From positions 248,001-312,000 of the forward strand of contig JBJLEZ010000001.1 of assembly GCA_045565695.1 (NCBI GenBank): a DNA stretch of 64,000 nucleotides, read 5' to 3'. Position 1 is the stretch's first letter. Every line of letters begins with the position of its first letter. The stretch is from GCA-2690565 sp002457235. Its GTDB lineage: Bacteria; Verrucomicrobiota; Verrucomicrobiia; Opitutales; Coraliomargaritaceae. Shown here one piece after another: positions 1 through 9,621 of the stretch. The translations under genes and the position numbers were made by a program. The notes beneath the pieces were generated by a model. That model worked only from the letters and a program-made list of their open reading frames with translations. It made no database searches and was not told where the DNA came from.

Positions 1-736
1 ATTACCCAATTCAGCCTCGTGGCTTTTCCGAAAATACTCTAACTCCTTACGCTTTGGCCCACTACAATGGAATAGAAATTGGAATGAATTATCTATCCCA
101 GACTCCCATGCATCAAATAAAGTTTTTGATTCATGCATATTACCGAAATTGCCACAGTATAAGACCTTAATTAATTCAGAATCTTCAAGGGTATCTAATT
201 TAGAAAATGGAGTTTCATCTGCACCCACGGCAATGATTTTGACTGTTCGGCAGACTCGCCGTGAATAGACTCCACGTACTTCTTCAAGCGAGCGCCCTAA
301 GAAATATATTAGTCGCTGAACGCCTTAAGCTCAAACCAACAAGCCAACGGAAAAATCTTACCTTCAACTGCCCATCTTTCCATTTGCCTGAATGGATCAT
401 CGCTTCAGGAAATAAATCATAGACCAAGTGAACGACTCGCTTGTTAAAGAAAGTTGCCAGAAGTGGCGCAAAAAAAGTATTAGTCGCGACAACTACAGGT
501 CGCTTACTATTCCCCATAAGAGCCTCATAAAATAAATGAATCGCAAGTTGCAGGGGATAAACAATATATTGCCGAAATCGCAGAAGCAACCGTTGTAGTG
601 TACTGTTCGCTGAGCGATAAGTCACTTCTGAAATATTAAATCTCTGGCTGGCTTTGATGTCATTCCTACGCAACTGAGACATCAAAGCATTCATAAAGCC
701 TCCATACTCAGTCGATGTCCAAAAATTGATTTTCAT
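1..736 (-). pseudogene. glycosyltransferase, frameshifted and truncated by the window edge
   Basis: The first 150 codons (start ATG at 736) read as the N-terminal half of a GT-B glycosyltransferase, with a region like the acceptor-side fold (VYDLFPEAMIHSG). A stop follows at 284. Removing one A from the AAA run near 302-304 opens the other frame (FLGRSLEEVRGV, then AVGADETPF, then LYCGNFGNMHESKTLFDAW). This gives the usual GT-B C-terminal half start (GNFG..H...L.DAW), running off the window at base 1. The start overlaps the stop of the upstream acyltransferase (TAATG), so it is translationally coupled in the polysaccharide operon. Donor and acceptor sugars cannot be told. The break is probably a one-base sequence error, as in several other genes of this window; a real pseudogene is possible. 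Confidence 0.7.
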
Positions 737-1290
737 TAATTTAGCCAGTCTGCTTTCCTTTTTTTTATAACTCTCGCTGGATTTCCACCGATTACATCAA
801 ATGCTTCAACATTTTTAATTACAACACTCCTGGCTCCAACAATTGCACCCTCTCCTATTTGAGTGCCCATAGAAATAAACGCACCAGCAAAAATCCATGC
901 TCCCCTATCAACTGTAATAGAAGAAGTTATCAATTCCCTATTTGGACTTTCAATATTATGCGATGCTGTACATAAAAATGCTTCTTGGCTAATTGTAACC
1001 TCTGACGCAAGAGTGATAGGTGCGACATTGTACAAATTAGCTTCATCACCTATAATTACGCCATCCTCTATCGTTAGATTTTTGGGAAACCAAATTTTTA
1101 CCTTTGGGTAAATTTTAGATCTGCTACCAATTTTTGCACCGAATAGTCTTAATATAGTTGCCCTCCAAGCAAAGCAGAAACGGGGAGAATACTTAAATAG
1201 AATGATATAAATAACATTCCAAATATATCGAAAAACTTTTTCCGAAAAAGTAAATTCCGACTCATATACACTGTTATAAAAAAATTTCAT
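736..1290 (-). CDS. WcaF-like hexapeptide acyltransferase
   Basis: A 184-residue left-handed beta-helix acyltransferase of the type found in colanic acid/O-antigen loci (WcaF, putative colanic acid acetyltransferase). It probably O-acetylates a sugar of the polysaccharide from acetyl-CoA. Residues 1-50 are a short hydrophobic/aromatic lead. From about residue 50 the imperfect hexapeptide rungs run (GAKIGSRSKIYPKVKI, EDGVIIGDEANLYNV, ITLASEVTI). The loop with the likely catalytic His is TASHNIESPNREL, and the C-terminal rungs end GARSVVIKNVEAFDVIGGNPARVIKKR, a family signature. Stop and next start share one base, and only 8 bp separate it from the upstream glycosyltransferase. Exact acceptor unknown. 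Confidence 0.85.
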   Translation of the reverse strand: MKFFYNSVYESEFTFSEKVFRYIWNVIYIILFKYSPRFCFAWRATILRLFGAKIGSRSKIYPKVKIWFPKNLTIEDGVIIGDEANLYNVAPITLASEVTISQEAFLCTASHNIESPNRELITSSITVDRGAWIFAGAFISMGTQIGEGAIVGARSVVIKNVEAFDVIGGNPARVIKKRKADWLN

Positions 1291-1298
1291 TTAATAAT

Positions 1299-2408
1299 TC
1301 AATTATACATTCCTGAATAGAGCTTAGTGAACTCTTGCGCAATATTTGACCAGGAATAATGTTTTTTTACATATTGATGAGATTCTTGTCCTAATCTTAA
1401 AAACTTACTATTATCAAATGATAGGAATAGCGAAAGGCTTTTTTCTAGCCTTGGAATATCAGGATAGACCTCAAATGCTAACTTTAATTCTAGAGCTTCA
1501 TTAAGATTACATTGCTTGGTCATAGCAACTGGAAGCGATGAAGCCCATGCTTCTAAAATAGCAACTGGAAGCCCTTCGCTTTTTGATGGAAGAATAAAAG
1601 CATCTGAACTTTTAAAACACTCTATTTTATTCTCACCACTAACATGGCCTTTGAAAGTGATATATTTATCAGGTATCGCCTTCGCCTCAGATTTTAGTTT
1701 TTTCTCGTATTCCAAATCGCCACTGCCTGCAATTTCCAACTTCCAATTAAAGTCCTTAGCATCCTGAATTAAAGACTTCCAAGCTTTTATTAATTCTAAA
1801 ACTGATTTTTTGGGGTCTAATCTTCCTAAATATAGGAGCTTTTGAGGTGACTTTTTCTTGGTGGGACCGCCGATATAATCGTTTAGATTTATTCCATTCG
1901 GCTGAATTATAATGGCACTATTACTAAGTATGTTTTTAATTGAAATAGCTTCTTCTTCGTTGAGCGCATGAATCTTATCGGCATTAAGTAATACTTTTTT
2001 TTGCCATAGTTTATAAACAATTGCTTTTTTAATTCGCGATTTTTTCCAGGCCCATTCGTCCATCATACCATGCGGGGAAACAAGATAAGGTACTTTATTT
2101 TTGATCGCCCAAAACGCTGATTGTATACCAATCCCGACCCATAGACCATGAATATGAATAACATCTGGATGAATCTCATTAAGTATTGCCTCCAATCCTA
2201 GTGAAAATCCAAAAACATTACTTTTTCTTCGATAAGTACGCACTGAGCTCCATTCTGAAATGCATTCATTGGTATATTCATCATCAAGACCTAGTGCAAA
2301 AACAGATAGATTATCATTCTTAGTTAATGCTAAAGCTAGGCCTTTAGGGGCTTCCATTACTCCAGCTCCTTTTCTTGAAAATGTTGGTACTATAAATAAA
2401 ACTTTCAC
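1299..2408 (-). CDS. GT4-family glycosyltransferase
   Basis: A 369-residue GT-B glycosyltransferase of the GT4 (GT1-like retaining) group, cytoplasmic or membrane-associated. N-terminal half: PTFSRKGAGVMEAPKGLA opening, IHIHGLWVGIG and VSPHGMMDEWAW acceptor-domain motifs. Linker: NGINLNDY. C-terminal nucleotide-sugar domain: LLYLGRLDPKKSVLELIKAW, then the E-x7-E motif in SEGLPVAILEAWA. Length is normal for the family. It adds one sugar to the lipid-linked repeat unit, by context. The SPHGMMDEWAWKKSRIKK segment resembles GT4 enzymes of capsule and O-antigen clusters that lengthen the repeat unit, but substrates are not predictable. Confidence 0.9.
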   Translation of the reverse strand: MKVLFIVPTFSRKGAGVMEAPKGLALALTKNDNLSVFALGLDDEYTNECISEWSSVRTYRRKSNVFGFSLGLEAILNEIHPDVIHIHGLWVGIGIQSAFWAIKNKVPYLVSPHGMMDEWAWKKSRIKKAIVYKLWQKKVLLNADKIHALNEEEAISIKNILSNSAIIIQPNGINLNDYIGGPTKKKSPQKLLYLGRLDPKKSVLELIKAWKSLIQDAKDFNWKLEIAGSGDLEYEKKLKSEAKAIPDKYITFKGHVSGENKIECFKSSDAFILPSKSEGLPVAILEAWASSLPVAMTKQCNLNEALELKLAFEVYPDIPRLEKSLSLFLSFDNSKFLRLGQESHQYVKKHYSWSNIAQEFTKLYSGMYN

Positions 2409-2419
2409 CTATTCTTTAC

Positions 2420-3520
2420 TCATCTTTTAGATTCATATAATAATGATTCATAACATGCCATGAAGCGACCTGCCATACATTCTACTGAAAATTCTTTTAT
2501 CTTTTTAGCAGCACTGAAAACTAACTTATGCCTATAATCTGAATCATTACAGATAAGTTCTATAGCATCTGATAATTTAAAGTAATCAATATCATCTATC
2601 AGATGGGTTTCCTCGCCATGATTAAATATTGAGCTAATCTCAGGTATATTATTAGTTATGGTAGGAATTTGTAAATTCATCGCCTCTATTAATACGTTTG
2701 GCATACCCTCTGCATTTGTTGGAAAAACAAATATGTCGAAACTATGTGCATAATTATGCCAATCAGGGATGTAGCCAACAAACTGTATTTCCCCATTTGT
2801 AAGACCCAATGAATAGGATAAATCTTGTAGCATTTCTTTCAATTTGCCTTCACCTAAAATAACTAGCTGAACATCTAATCCCTTATTTTTCAAGTGTGCA
2901 ACTGATCGAATCAAAATATCCACATTTTTTTGCATCACTAAACGTCCAGCAAATAGCAACTTGAGTGAATCTTGGTTTAAAAATGAAAATGTTTTTTTAT
3001 TTGTAGGGGATATAAATTCAAATCCGTTAGGAATAGTTATACCATCTTTATAATTAATAATTCTTTTAACTAGGGTTTTTTCTGATGAAAAATCAAAATT
3101 ACATACAACCTTATTTGCAATTAAATGATTTAATGGGATAAAATAATCTCTCAGCCTATCCGTAAAGTCGGCATTTCTTTGCAGTACCCTTCTCTGGGAG
3201 CTAATATTAGGAATTTTTTGCCAGTTAGAAATAATAGTTGCTGGAATTGTAATTATTTCAGGTAACCAATTATGAACAATATCTGGCTTAACCTTAAAAA
3301 TAATTTCGTTGATTTGAGTAAAGAGCTTAAAGAATGAGAAGCGATGCCCCCTACTAATTTGATAATAGTTGATATCTGGATTTTTTTTTATTTGAGGTTT
3401 ATCATGAAAGTATATCACGCTAATTTCATGGCCCAACAAACAGTGATGCTCCATTAATAATTTGCACTGCTTTTCAGCCCCGCCACCTGTAAGAGATCCA
3501 ATGGTATGAAGAACCTTCAT
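2420..3520 (-). CDS. GT4-family glycosyltransferase
   Basis: A 366-residue GT-B enzyme of family GT4. The N-terminus has the GGGAEKQ signature (IGSLTGGGAEKQCKLLMEH) seen in WbpH/PelF-like and other capsule glycosyltransferases, and VHNWLPE. The C-terminal domain begins LLFAGRLVMQKNVDILIRS, with VILGEGKLKEML and the E-x7-E region NAEGMPNVLIEAMNLQIPTITNNIPEI (split by context). Its ATG overlaps the stop of the upstream polymerase-like gene by 4 bp (3517-3520), so the two are likely coupled. It differs enough from the neighbour at 1299 that a different linkage is expected. Confidence 0.9.
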   Translation of the reverse strand: MKVLHTIGSLTGGGAEKQCKLLMEHHCLLGHEISVIYFHDKPQIKKNPDINYYQISRGHRFSFFKLFTQINEIIFKVKPDIVHNWLPEIITIPATIISNWQKIPNISSQRRVLQRNADFTDRLRDYFIPLNHLIANKVVCNFDFSSEKTLVKRIINYKDGITIPNGFEFISPTNKKTFSFLNQDSLKLLFAGRLVMQKNVDILIRSVAHLKNKGLDVQLVILGEGKLKEMLQDLSYSLGLTNGEIQFVGYIPDWHNYAHSFDIFVFPTNAEGMPNVLIEAMNLQIPTITNNIPEISSIFNHGEETHLIDDIDYFKLSDAIELICNDSDYRHKLVFSAAKKIKEFSVECMAGRFMACYESLLYESKR

Positions 3521-4761
3521 CGATTATAAAGCTTTATTGAACGATAATTAATATAAATCTGAATGCTCATGGCATATATCGCACCCATTAGTGGTGGAAA
3601 ATATCGATCAGAGTGAGTTACCGCAGCTACCTCCCATATCATTAAAACTCCAAAAAAAACAAGACAAAAGAATGCCCTTTTTTTAATCTCTAGGTTGAAA
3701 TTCTGTTTAAATGGAATCCACAGGTATTTCTTAATTATTAAATAATAAATAGAATAAAAGGATACCAGTCCAACAATGCCGTAATTACAAAGTAAATCAA
3801 TGTAATTACTATGAGCATATGTTCCCCATTCTCGGAAAAATCCGCACCATACACCTATTATCGGGCTTCTAAGCCACACTTTAATCCCTTCCTCAATGAA
3901 TAAGATCCTAGCATCATATGAGGCTTCTTCGTAGTATTGTCCTGAGAGTGCAAAAAAGATTTCCTCAAATCGCCCAAAAAACGGACTAAGGTATACAAGA
4001 AAACCCATTACCAAGCCTATAAAGCAGGCAGCAAATCCAAGTAAAAAAAGCCTAGCTAAATTAAATTTCAACCTACTAGCAAAAAGAACCGATAAACCAT
4101 AAACAAGTATTAAAAGCACAAAGCCTTTTCGGGATCCTCCAGTTGCGAATAAAACTGCATACGTACAAGTAAGGCTTATTAGAACATAAGAAATTTTAAC
4201 AACTAACTTCGGCAAGACTTTAGCTATTAATACATCATTTCTAATAAAAAGATTAAAGTTTGCATTTAAAATGCTGATTATGCACATGAAGCCAAAGATA
4301 TTTGAATTAATGTCGTCTTTTTTATCTGCCCCAATTGCAATATTTCTACTTGTTTCCAAAGTAATATAATCAACATTAGAAAGAAGGAATAATATTGCCG
4401 AAAAAGTACCTAACCAAAAAAACCAAGACCGCTTTGATGCAAAAATAACGGAAAAATATAAGAGTGTTAAAATAAAATAGAAGAACACTTTTACTACTTG
4501 TGGTCTAGTATAAGGGTCGGTAAAGAAAAACCCATAAGCAACTAAGAGCAAAATAATAATATATGGATAGAAAAAATTCAGATATTTTAACCCATAATCT
4601 ATTTTTCTAACAAATAATTCTGCCACAATAAATACTGCGCAGAAGATTGTAAAATAATTTAAAGTCCAGACGTAGCTAGGAGCAGCACTCCAAATCCAAT
4701 TTGAAAAAGTTAGTACAAAAAGAATTAATTCTGAGAACAAAAAATTGCGATTAGAGTTCAT
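3517..4761 (-). CDS. O-antigen polymerase/ligase-like membrane protein (Wzy/WaaL superfamily)
   Basis: A 414-residue, very hydrophobic protein with roughly 10-12 predicted membrane segments. The long periplasmic loop contains SPIIGVWCGFFREWGTYAHSN, followed by YIDLLCNYGIVGLVSFYSI. The H-N/S...LL.NYGI.G pattern is the signature of the O-antigen ligase/polymerase superfamily (Wzy_C). It probably polymerises undecaprenyl-linked repeat units, or transfers polymer to an acceptor, in the inner membrane. A second protein of the same superfamily lies at 13508-14993, so polymerase and ligase roles may be divided between them. Which is which cannot be read from sequence. Confidence 0.75.
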   Translation of the reverse strand: MNSNRNFLFSELILFVLTFSNWIWSAAPSYVWTLNYFTIFCAVFIVAELFVRKIDYGLKYLNFFYPYIIILLLVAYGFFFTDPYTRPQVVKVFFYFILTLLYFSVIFASKRSWFFWLGTFSAILFLLSNVDYITLETSRNIAIGADKKDDINSNIFGFMCIISILNANFNLFIRNDVLIAKVLPKLVVKISYVLISLTCTYAVLFATGGSRKGFVLLILVYGLSVLFASRLKFNLARLFLLGFAACFIGLVMGFLVYLSPFFGRFEEIFFALSGQYYEEASYDARILFIEEGIKVWLRSPIIGVWCGFFREWGTYAHSNYIDLLCNYGIVGLVSFYSIYYLIIKKYLWIPFKQNFNLEIKKRAFFCLVFFGVLMIWEVAAVTHSDRYFPPLMGAIYAMSIQIYINYRSIKLYNR

Positions 4762-4765
4762 TTGA

Positions 4766-5794
4766 TTAGTTTTCTAGAAGATCTTCTATAATGAATCTTT
4801 GCGGATCAACAGATTTTTTGTGAAATTGCAAATCTTCTGTCCAATAGCCTGGACAGCTATCATAGAATTCACCTAATCCAAAACAATAACTGATCTCTAT
4901 AATGACAAATTTATTACCTTCCTTAATAAAATCAAAAGCTACAGATTGCATCGCTAATTTTTTTGCACTTTTAAAAGCAATATTTAGCATCTCATCGGGA
5001 ATATTACTAATCTCGTAGCTAGGGTCTCCACTTCCCGAAGCCCTAAAGTCATTAGGACGACAATTGCGCCTTGCTCCAAAACATCGACTACCGATGACGA
5101 CAAGTCGCGTGTCCCAATCGTTGCCTTCAAGGAATTTTTGCATGTAGAAATAGCCCCGAATTCTCGGCAAAGATTTCTCATGTTTGGATGGGACAAGTAG
5201 TCTAAGCAAAGACCCGAAAAAAAATAAGAATTTACTGAAAGATGGATCTTTTTTGATTGCACTTACTCTTTCTTTTATAATTGAAACCCTATTTATTGCC
5301 GGCATTCCTTTGCCAAAAAGCTTATTTACTAACTTTTTGGCATGCCTGTAGCCTTTCACCATAATAACATTATTTGAGCCTGCACCTTCGCTCAGCTTAA
5401 AAATAAAGGGATAGACGGCATTCTTAACGGCATTTAAAGCTGACTGCTTATCGTAAAATATGTCCGTTGAAATATGAGGTATATTCAACGATTCAAACAA
5501 ATATTTTTGGGCGATTTTATTATCATAAGTAATATAAGTATCTAAATTTGGGAAACATTTAATCCCCCGCTTTTCTATCGCCCTAATTAAATTTGTCGCA
5601 AAAAGGAAACTGCCATTATCTCTAAGGTAAGCATGCCATAATAGTACTGATACCCCACGTAGCTTTTCTAATATCTTATTATCATAACAATCAACCAGTA
5701 TAAAGCTTAGCTTACGACTCTCACAATACGATATCCATCGAGAGCTAAAGGAGTCCCTAATATCTGTTTTGTTAGAATGATGAATAGCAATCAT
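4766..5794 (-). CDS. ATP-grasp domain protein
   Basis: A 342-residue protein with an ATP-grasp fold. The ATP-binding lysine strand is YPFIFKLSEGAGSNNVIMVK (around residues 130-150). The C-terminal half has DWDTRLVVIGSRCFGARRN and SVAFDFIKEGNKFVIIEISY, which supply the usual R/D/E/N metal and phosphate ligands, though the last motif is degenerate (EISYCFG rather than EIN). The family joins a carboxylate to an amine or thiol through an acyl phosphate. In this locus it could amidate a uronic acid or other sugar carboxylate, or attach an amino acid; that is inference. Only 4 bp separate it from the downstream polymerase-like gene. Confidence 0.75.
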   Translation of the reverse strand: MIAIHHSNKTDIRDSFSSRWISYCESRKLSFILVDCYDNKILEKLRGVSVLLWHAYLRDNGSFLFATNLIRAIEKRGIKCFPNLDTYITYDNKIAQKYLFESLNIPHISTDIFYDKQSALNAVKNAVYPFIFKLSEGAGSNNVIMVKGYRHAKKLVNKLFGKGMPAINRVSIIKERVSAIKKDPSFSKFLFFFGSLLRLLVPSKHEKSLPRIRGYFYMQKFLEGNDWDTRLVVIGSRCFGARRNCRPNDFRASGSGDPSYEISNIPDEMLNIAFKSAKKLAMQSVAFDFIKEGNKFVIIEISYCFGLGEFYDSCPGYWTEDLQFHKKSVDPQRFIIEDLLEN

Positions 5795-5896
5795 TGATGG
5801 TAATTAGCATTAATTAAGAAAAATTTAAAGCCTGATTTCGATAACAAGTTTTTTCGATAATAGTTCTAGTAGACTATCTATATCGTTGTCGAAAAT

Positions 5897-7021
5897 TCAA
5901 TTTTTTTCTTCTAATCTTTTTAAGCCTGATACAAAAGGTTCAACATGAGCCTCGCATTCTATCTTATTAATTAATCGAAGTCTAAAATCATCAAAATACT
6001 TAGATCTCAAAAGCCCCGTTGATTTTAAAAGTTTACGACCTATCCTTCCAATAGGAATAAATTCATGCATTAAATTGATACTTGTGCGCTGAGAAAGTTC
6101 GTCCCAAATAAGATGATATTTTGAAGTCAAAAGATTTTCAGATAATTCCATCTGCGATTGGAGCAACTTATGACCCAATACTCCATCGACTATGACTGGT
6201 TTTATTACATTTTTATGATGATTAGAAATGGGTATCATATTAACCTTTACTGGCTTGCCCAATTCGAAATCCGCTTCAAGCATTAGACCTTTATTCCAAT
6301 GGGGCAAATTTGTATCAGACTCAAATAAATAGTTACCTTGCCCATAAAGGATAAAGCTATCTCCATACGTTTCCGAAGCGCCAATAATATGAGAATGTTG
6401 GCATGTTATTAAATCGACTCCAATAGAACTTAAATAGTGGCATATTTCTCTTTGCCTTGGTGAAGGATAAGCAAAATGCTCTATCCCGCCATGGTAAAAA
6501 AGTACAATAAAGTCACACTTTAATTTCAAATCGTTAATTATTTTAGTTCCTTTAATAATATCGATAGGGAATGCTCCAGCTGAATCATCTGTAGCAATAC
6601 AAAATTCACGATGACACCAATTAATAAACCCAATTTTAATGTCTCCTAAATTAACTATTTTCGGAGCACCTGCCTCATTTAAATTTTTTCCAGCACCTAT
6701 GTGCTGAATATTGGCATTATCTAATAAATTAATGGTATGCGCTAGTCCTTCTTCTCCGTGATCTAAAATATGATTGTTGCCCAGTCCAATTAAATCAAAA
6801 TCTTGCAATGCGTCCGCATGCTTAGATATATGGCCTAAATTTGGACCCACTTTTGATATCGGAGAAACCTTTTGAATCAACGGACTTTCTAAATTAACTG
6901 TATTAACAGTATTTTCTCCGAGCCCTAAATCTTCCAAAAACCATTTTTGATTTCCATTATCAAAATACTCTTTAGCGACACCTTTAATGGTAAGGTCACC
7001 TAATAAAAACAACTTAGACAT
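5897..7021 (-). CDS. CapA-family metallophosphatase-like protein
   Basis: A 374-residue protein of the CapA/PgsA family (PGA_cap, calcineurin-like fold). Its ordered metal-binding motifs are GDLTIKG near the N-terminus, NLESPL, GLGNNHILDHG, LFYHGGIEH, CQHSHIIG and the closing YGQGNYLFES. CapA proteins are best known from poly-gamma-glutamate capsules but are common in exopolysaccharide loci. No signal peptide or N-terminal membrane anchor is visible, unlike CapA proper, so it may act in the cytoplasm. A 102-bp gap separates it from the downstream ATP-grasp gene and may hold an internal promoter. CapA-like plus ATP-grasp next to each other hints at amide/peptide decoration of the polymer. Confidence 0.85.
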   Translation of the reverse strand: MSKLFLLGDLTIKGVAKEYFDNGNQKWFLEDLGLGENTVNTVNLESPLIQKVSPISKVGPNLGHISKHADALQDFDLIGLGNNHILDHGEEGLAHTINLLDNANIQHIGAGKNLNEAGAPKIVNLGDIKIGFINWCHREFCIATDDSAGAFPIDIIKGTKIINDLKLKCDFIVLFYHGGIEHFAYPSPRQREICHYLSSIGVDLITCQHSHIIGASETYGDSFILYGQGNYLFESDTNLPHWNKGLMLEADFELGKPVKVNMIPISNHHKNVIKPVIVDGVLGHKLLQSQMELSENLLTSKYHLIWDELSQRTSINLMHEFIPIGRIGRKLLKSTGLLRSKYFDDFRLRLINKIECEAHVEPFVSGLKRLEEKN

Positions 7022-7050
7022 GAATACTATTTAGATTACTGAAGGGTTCA

Positions 7051-8181
7051 TTAGCGAGATAAAACTCTTTTTATAAAAAAGTGTAAGCTGTTTAGGAAGG
7101 CATCGTAGAACCCATTGCATTTATTGCACCTAGAGTAAAATTTAAGGTACTTTTCTACGCCCCCTTTTACAGCACAATCTCTAACATATGCATTCTCAAA
7201 AAAAACCATATAATTACTTCTCTCTAATTTTGAAGCCAACAAAATTTCTAGTTTTTGTATGCTTTTTGACTGACTTATTTGAATATTTCGCCCAGTAAAA
7301 TTTGTCTCTTTAAAGGCCTCATAATTATCTTTATTAATTAACTCAGGCATTTCATTATTCATGGTTGGGGAAAGCATAATTGCCTTAGCAAAAATACCTT
7401 CCATAAATGATCTGCCCGCGCCTACTACAATATCTGCATAAGATAATAAGCGCTTTGCATTAACTGTGTAATAATCCTCTGTAAGAATTAATGTTTCTTC
7501 CTCCGGGGCTTTTTCTTTAATCAAATCAAGCACTTTGGGGCTCTCAACTACTCCTATTAGAACTGTAAATATAGGAAATCCAGAACTTTTAAGCTCTTCT
7601 GCAAGTTTTAAAGTTTGCAGTATGGAATCTTGGTATGTTTCTGAAATCCTTGCAATTCTCATTAAGACAATTTTGCTCTTTAGCTTTGATTCCTGCTCTG
7701 ATGATAAGTCTGCCTTGAGATCAAAATCGCTAACTCTATTGGAAATTAATTCCAAAGCTCCAATCCTTGAATATTTCTTTTTAGAAAAATGTTTGAAATC
7801 TTCCCAGGTAAAAACACTAAGATATTTAATCCTAAGAAAAGAATTTTTAGGTGGCGGCCCCCCAGGTTTTGTGTGTATGTGGGGCAATCGAGTGATAAAT
7901 GAAAGCAATGACCCAATCACTAAAGAGTTGTAATCAAAGCTATGTAAATGCGTTATTTTTTTGGATAAAATTAATCTCCTAATTTTATTACATATAGATA
8001 AAGGTCCCTCTTTACTATCAATAAAAACATATCTCTCATCATTAACTAAAACTGGTGATTTCGATATACCTATATTAAAAATAAAAGAATTAATTGGCAA
8101 CTCTTCCCTAATTGCCTTTAGGCTGTAGAAATGACCTCCCCTACCATGCCCCGAAGTATAAATAATATACGCTATATTCAT
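7051..8181 (-). CDS. GT-B glycosyltransferase-like protein
   Basis: A 376-residue protein with a divergent GT-B architecture. The N-terminal part opens with IAYIIYTSGHGRGGHFYSL and contains ITHLHSFDYNSLVIGSL and LPHIHTKPGGPPPKN. The second half has LMRIARISETYQDSILQTLKLAEEL, as in the nucleotide-binding domain start of GT4 enzymes, and YADIVVGAGRSFMEGIFAKAIML in the donor-binding position, although the E-x7-E motif is not standard. The C-terminus carries a CNKC pair. Context makes it a fourth sugar transferase of the locus. Function as a transferase is likely but less sure than for the two GT4 genes nearby. Confidence 0.65.
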   Translation of the reverse strand: MNIAYIIYTSGHGRGGHFYSLKAIREELPINSFIFNIGISKSPVLVNDERYVFIDSKEGPLSICNKIRRLILSKKITHLHSFDYNSLVIGSLLSFITRLPHIHTKPGGPPPKNSFLRIKYLSVFTWEDFKHFSKKKYSRIGALELISNRVSDFDLKADLSSEQESKLKSKIVLMRIARISETYQDSILQTLKLAEELKSSGFPIFTVLIGVVESPKVLDLIKEKAPEEETLILTEDYYTVNAKRLLSYADIVVGAGRSFMEGIFAKAIMLSPTMNNEMPELINKDNYEAFKETNFTGRNIQISQSKSIQKLEILLASKLERSNYMVFFENAYVRDCAVKGGVEKYLKFYSRCNKCNGFYDAFLNSLHFFIKRVLSR

Positions 8182-8190
8182 TATAATATT

Positions 8191-9621
8191 CTATAGAAAT
8201 GTCAGACCCAATATAGTTAGGATGAAAAAAAACAATGGCCCAAATATTGTTTTAAATATAAAATCCTTAACAGGCATATTTATAAGGGCACAGCCTTCTT
8301 TAATAGGATAAATGTTCAAAATTAAGATCATTGGGAGATAAGCGCCCAAAACAAAACCCCAAAAGGCCTGATTTGGGATAACCCAAGCCAATATTCCACA
8401 ACTTAATACCATAGATAAAAATAAGCGTTTAACTGCAATAATGTTATTCCCGATTATAGTAATCATAAATGAGCGCCTTGTAAGTGACCACAACAAAAAG
8501 CCTCCAGTTAATATTACTAATTTATCTTGTTCTAGTAAGCTTGTATTAGCTGTCATCAATGAAAGTATTTTCACACCAAAACAAATTATAAATATCCCCC
8601 CAAAAACCTCCAGGATTACAGAAAGTTTGAAGGCTGCTACAAATTCTTTTCTTAATTCATTGATCTTGTTGCCTGCCAATAACTTTGAGAATCTAGGAAC
8701 ATGACTACTTAGAGGAACTATTGAAAATTGATCTACTAAATCAAGTAAGCGCAATGAGAGCAGAAATTTCGCCAAATAAGCTGCTTCCAAGTTTCTTGCT
8801 AATAATATGATCGACACTTTGGAGACTCCATTAACAGAAAAGGCTCTTAGCAAACTTTTCCAAAAAGGCGTAAATACAAGTGGCCATAAAGTCCTGTCAA
8901 AATTCCATGCATTGAAGTTTAGATCACTAGAAATTACGAATAATTTCATTAACTTGTATTGACAAAAAATTCGGGCAACAAGAACCGATTGCATTGCTAT
9001 AGCAAGCGGGAGAATGCCCCCATTAAAAATTAGAATTATAGCCCCTATTATCGTAGCTAAGACAGAAAAAAAAGCCTCCCACCGACTATTTAAGGCTACC
9101 TTGTTACAACCTCTAATCATGGAAGTGTACCTTTGAAATGCATGCACTAGAAACTGACCTGTTAAAAAAACAAATAGTGAAAACCAAATAAAGTTCGCTT
9201 CTGAGTACCCATGAAGTAGAGACTGCAGAGAGAATAATCCAATTAATAATGCGATTACTAAACCAGCTAAACTTAGCAAGAAGTTAAATAGACCTAGAGA
9301 TCCATATAAGCGGGAAATTAGGGGCCAATTTATCTTACTTATACTCTCGGGCTTACGGTCAGACGTGATGACTTTCAAGTCAGTAGCCCCTCCATATGCT
9401 GCGGCTATCATCCTAGAAATAATTAAAGACGCCTGCTCATTTAGAATATCGCTAAAAAAAATAATGGAAGAAAATAAAAGCCATGAGGCGACCTCAACGT
9501 CATTAAAATAGACTAAAATTAGAGGAAGAAGAAAGAGCATTCTTAATGATGACGCAACTTTGTTGAACCAAGACATAAGAGTGGGAGAATCCCAAAGATT
9601 TTTCAACCATCTACCTTTCAT
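8191..9621 (-). CDS. polysaccharide flippase-like membrane protein (Wzx/MOP superfamily)
   Basis: A 476-residue protein with about 12 hydrophobic segments along its whole length, of the size and spacing expected for Wzx/RfbX-type flippases of the MOP superfamily. It would move the undecaprenyl-linked repeat unit to the periplasmic face for polymerisation. There is no single diagnostic motif, so the call rests on topology, length and position. Its ATG overlaps the murB-like stop by 4 bp (9618-9621). It is the only flippase candidate in the visible locus. Confidence 0.7.
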   Translation of the reverse strand: MKGRWLKNLWDSPTLMSWFNKVASSLRMLFLLPLILVYFNDVEVASWLLFSSIIFFSDILNEQASLIISRMIAAAYGGATDLKVITSDRKPESISKINWPLISRLYGSLGLFNFLLSLAGLVIALLIGLFSLQSLLHGYSEANFIWFSLFVFLTGQFLVHAFQRYTSMIRGCNKVALNSRWEAFFSVLATIIGAIILIFNGGILPLAIAMQSVLVARIFCQYKLMKLFVISSDLNFNAWNFDRTLWPLVFTPFWKSLLRAFSVNGVSKVSIILLARNLEAAYLAKFLLSLRLLDLVDQFSIVPLSSHVPRFSKLLAGNKINELRKEFVAAFKLSVILEVFGGIFIICFGVKILSLMTANTSLLEQDKLVILTGGFLLWSLTRRSFMITIIGNNIIAVKRLFLSMVLSCGILAWVIPNQAFWGFVLGAYLPMILILNIYPIKEGCALINMPVKDFIFKTIFGPLFFFILTILGLTFL

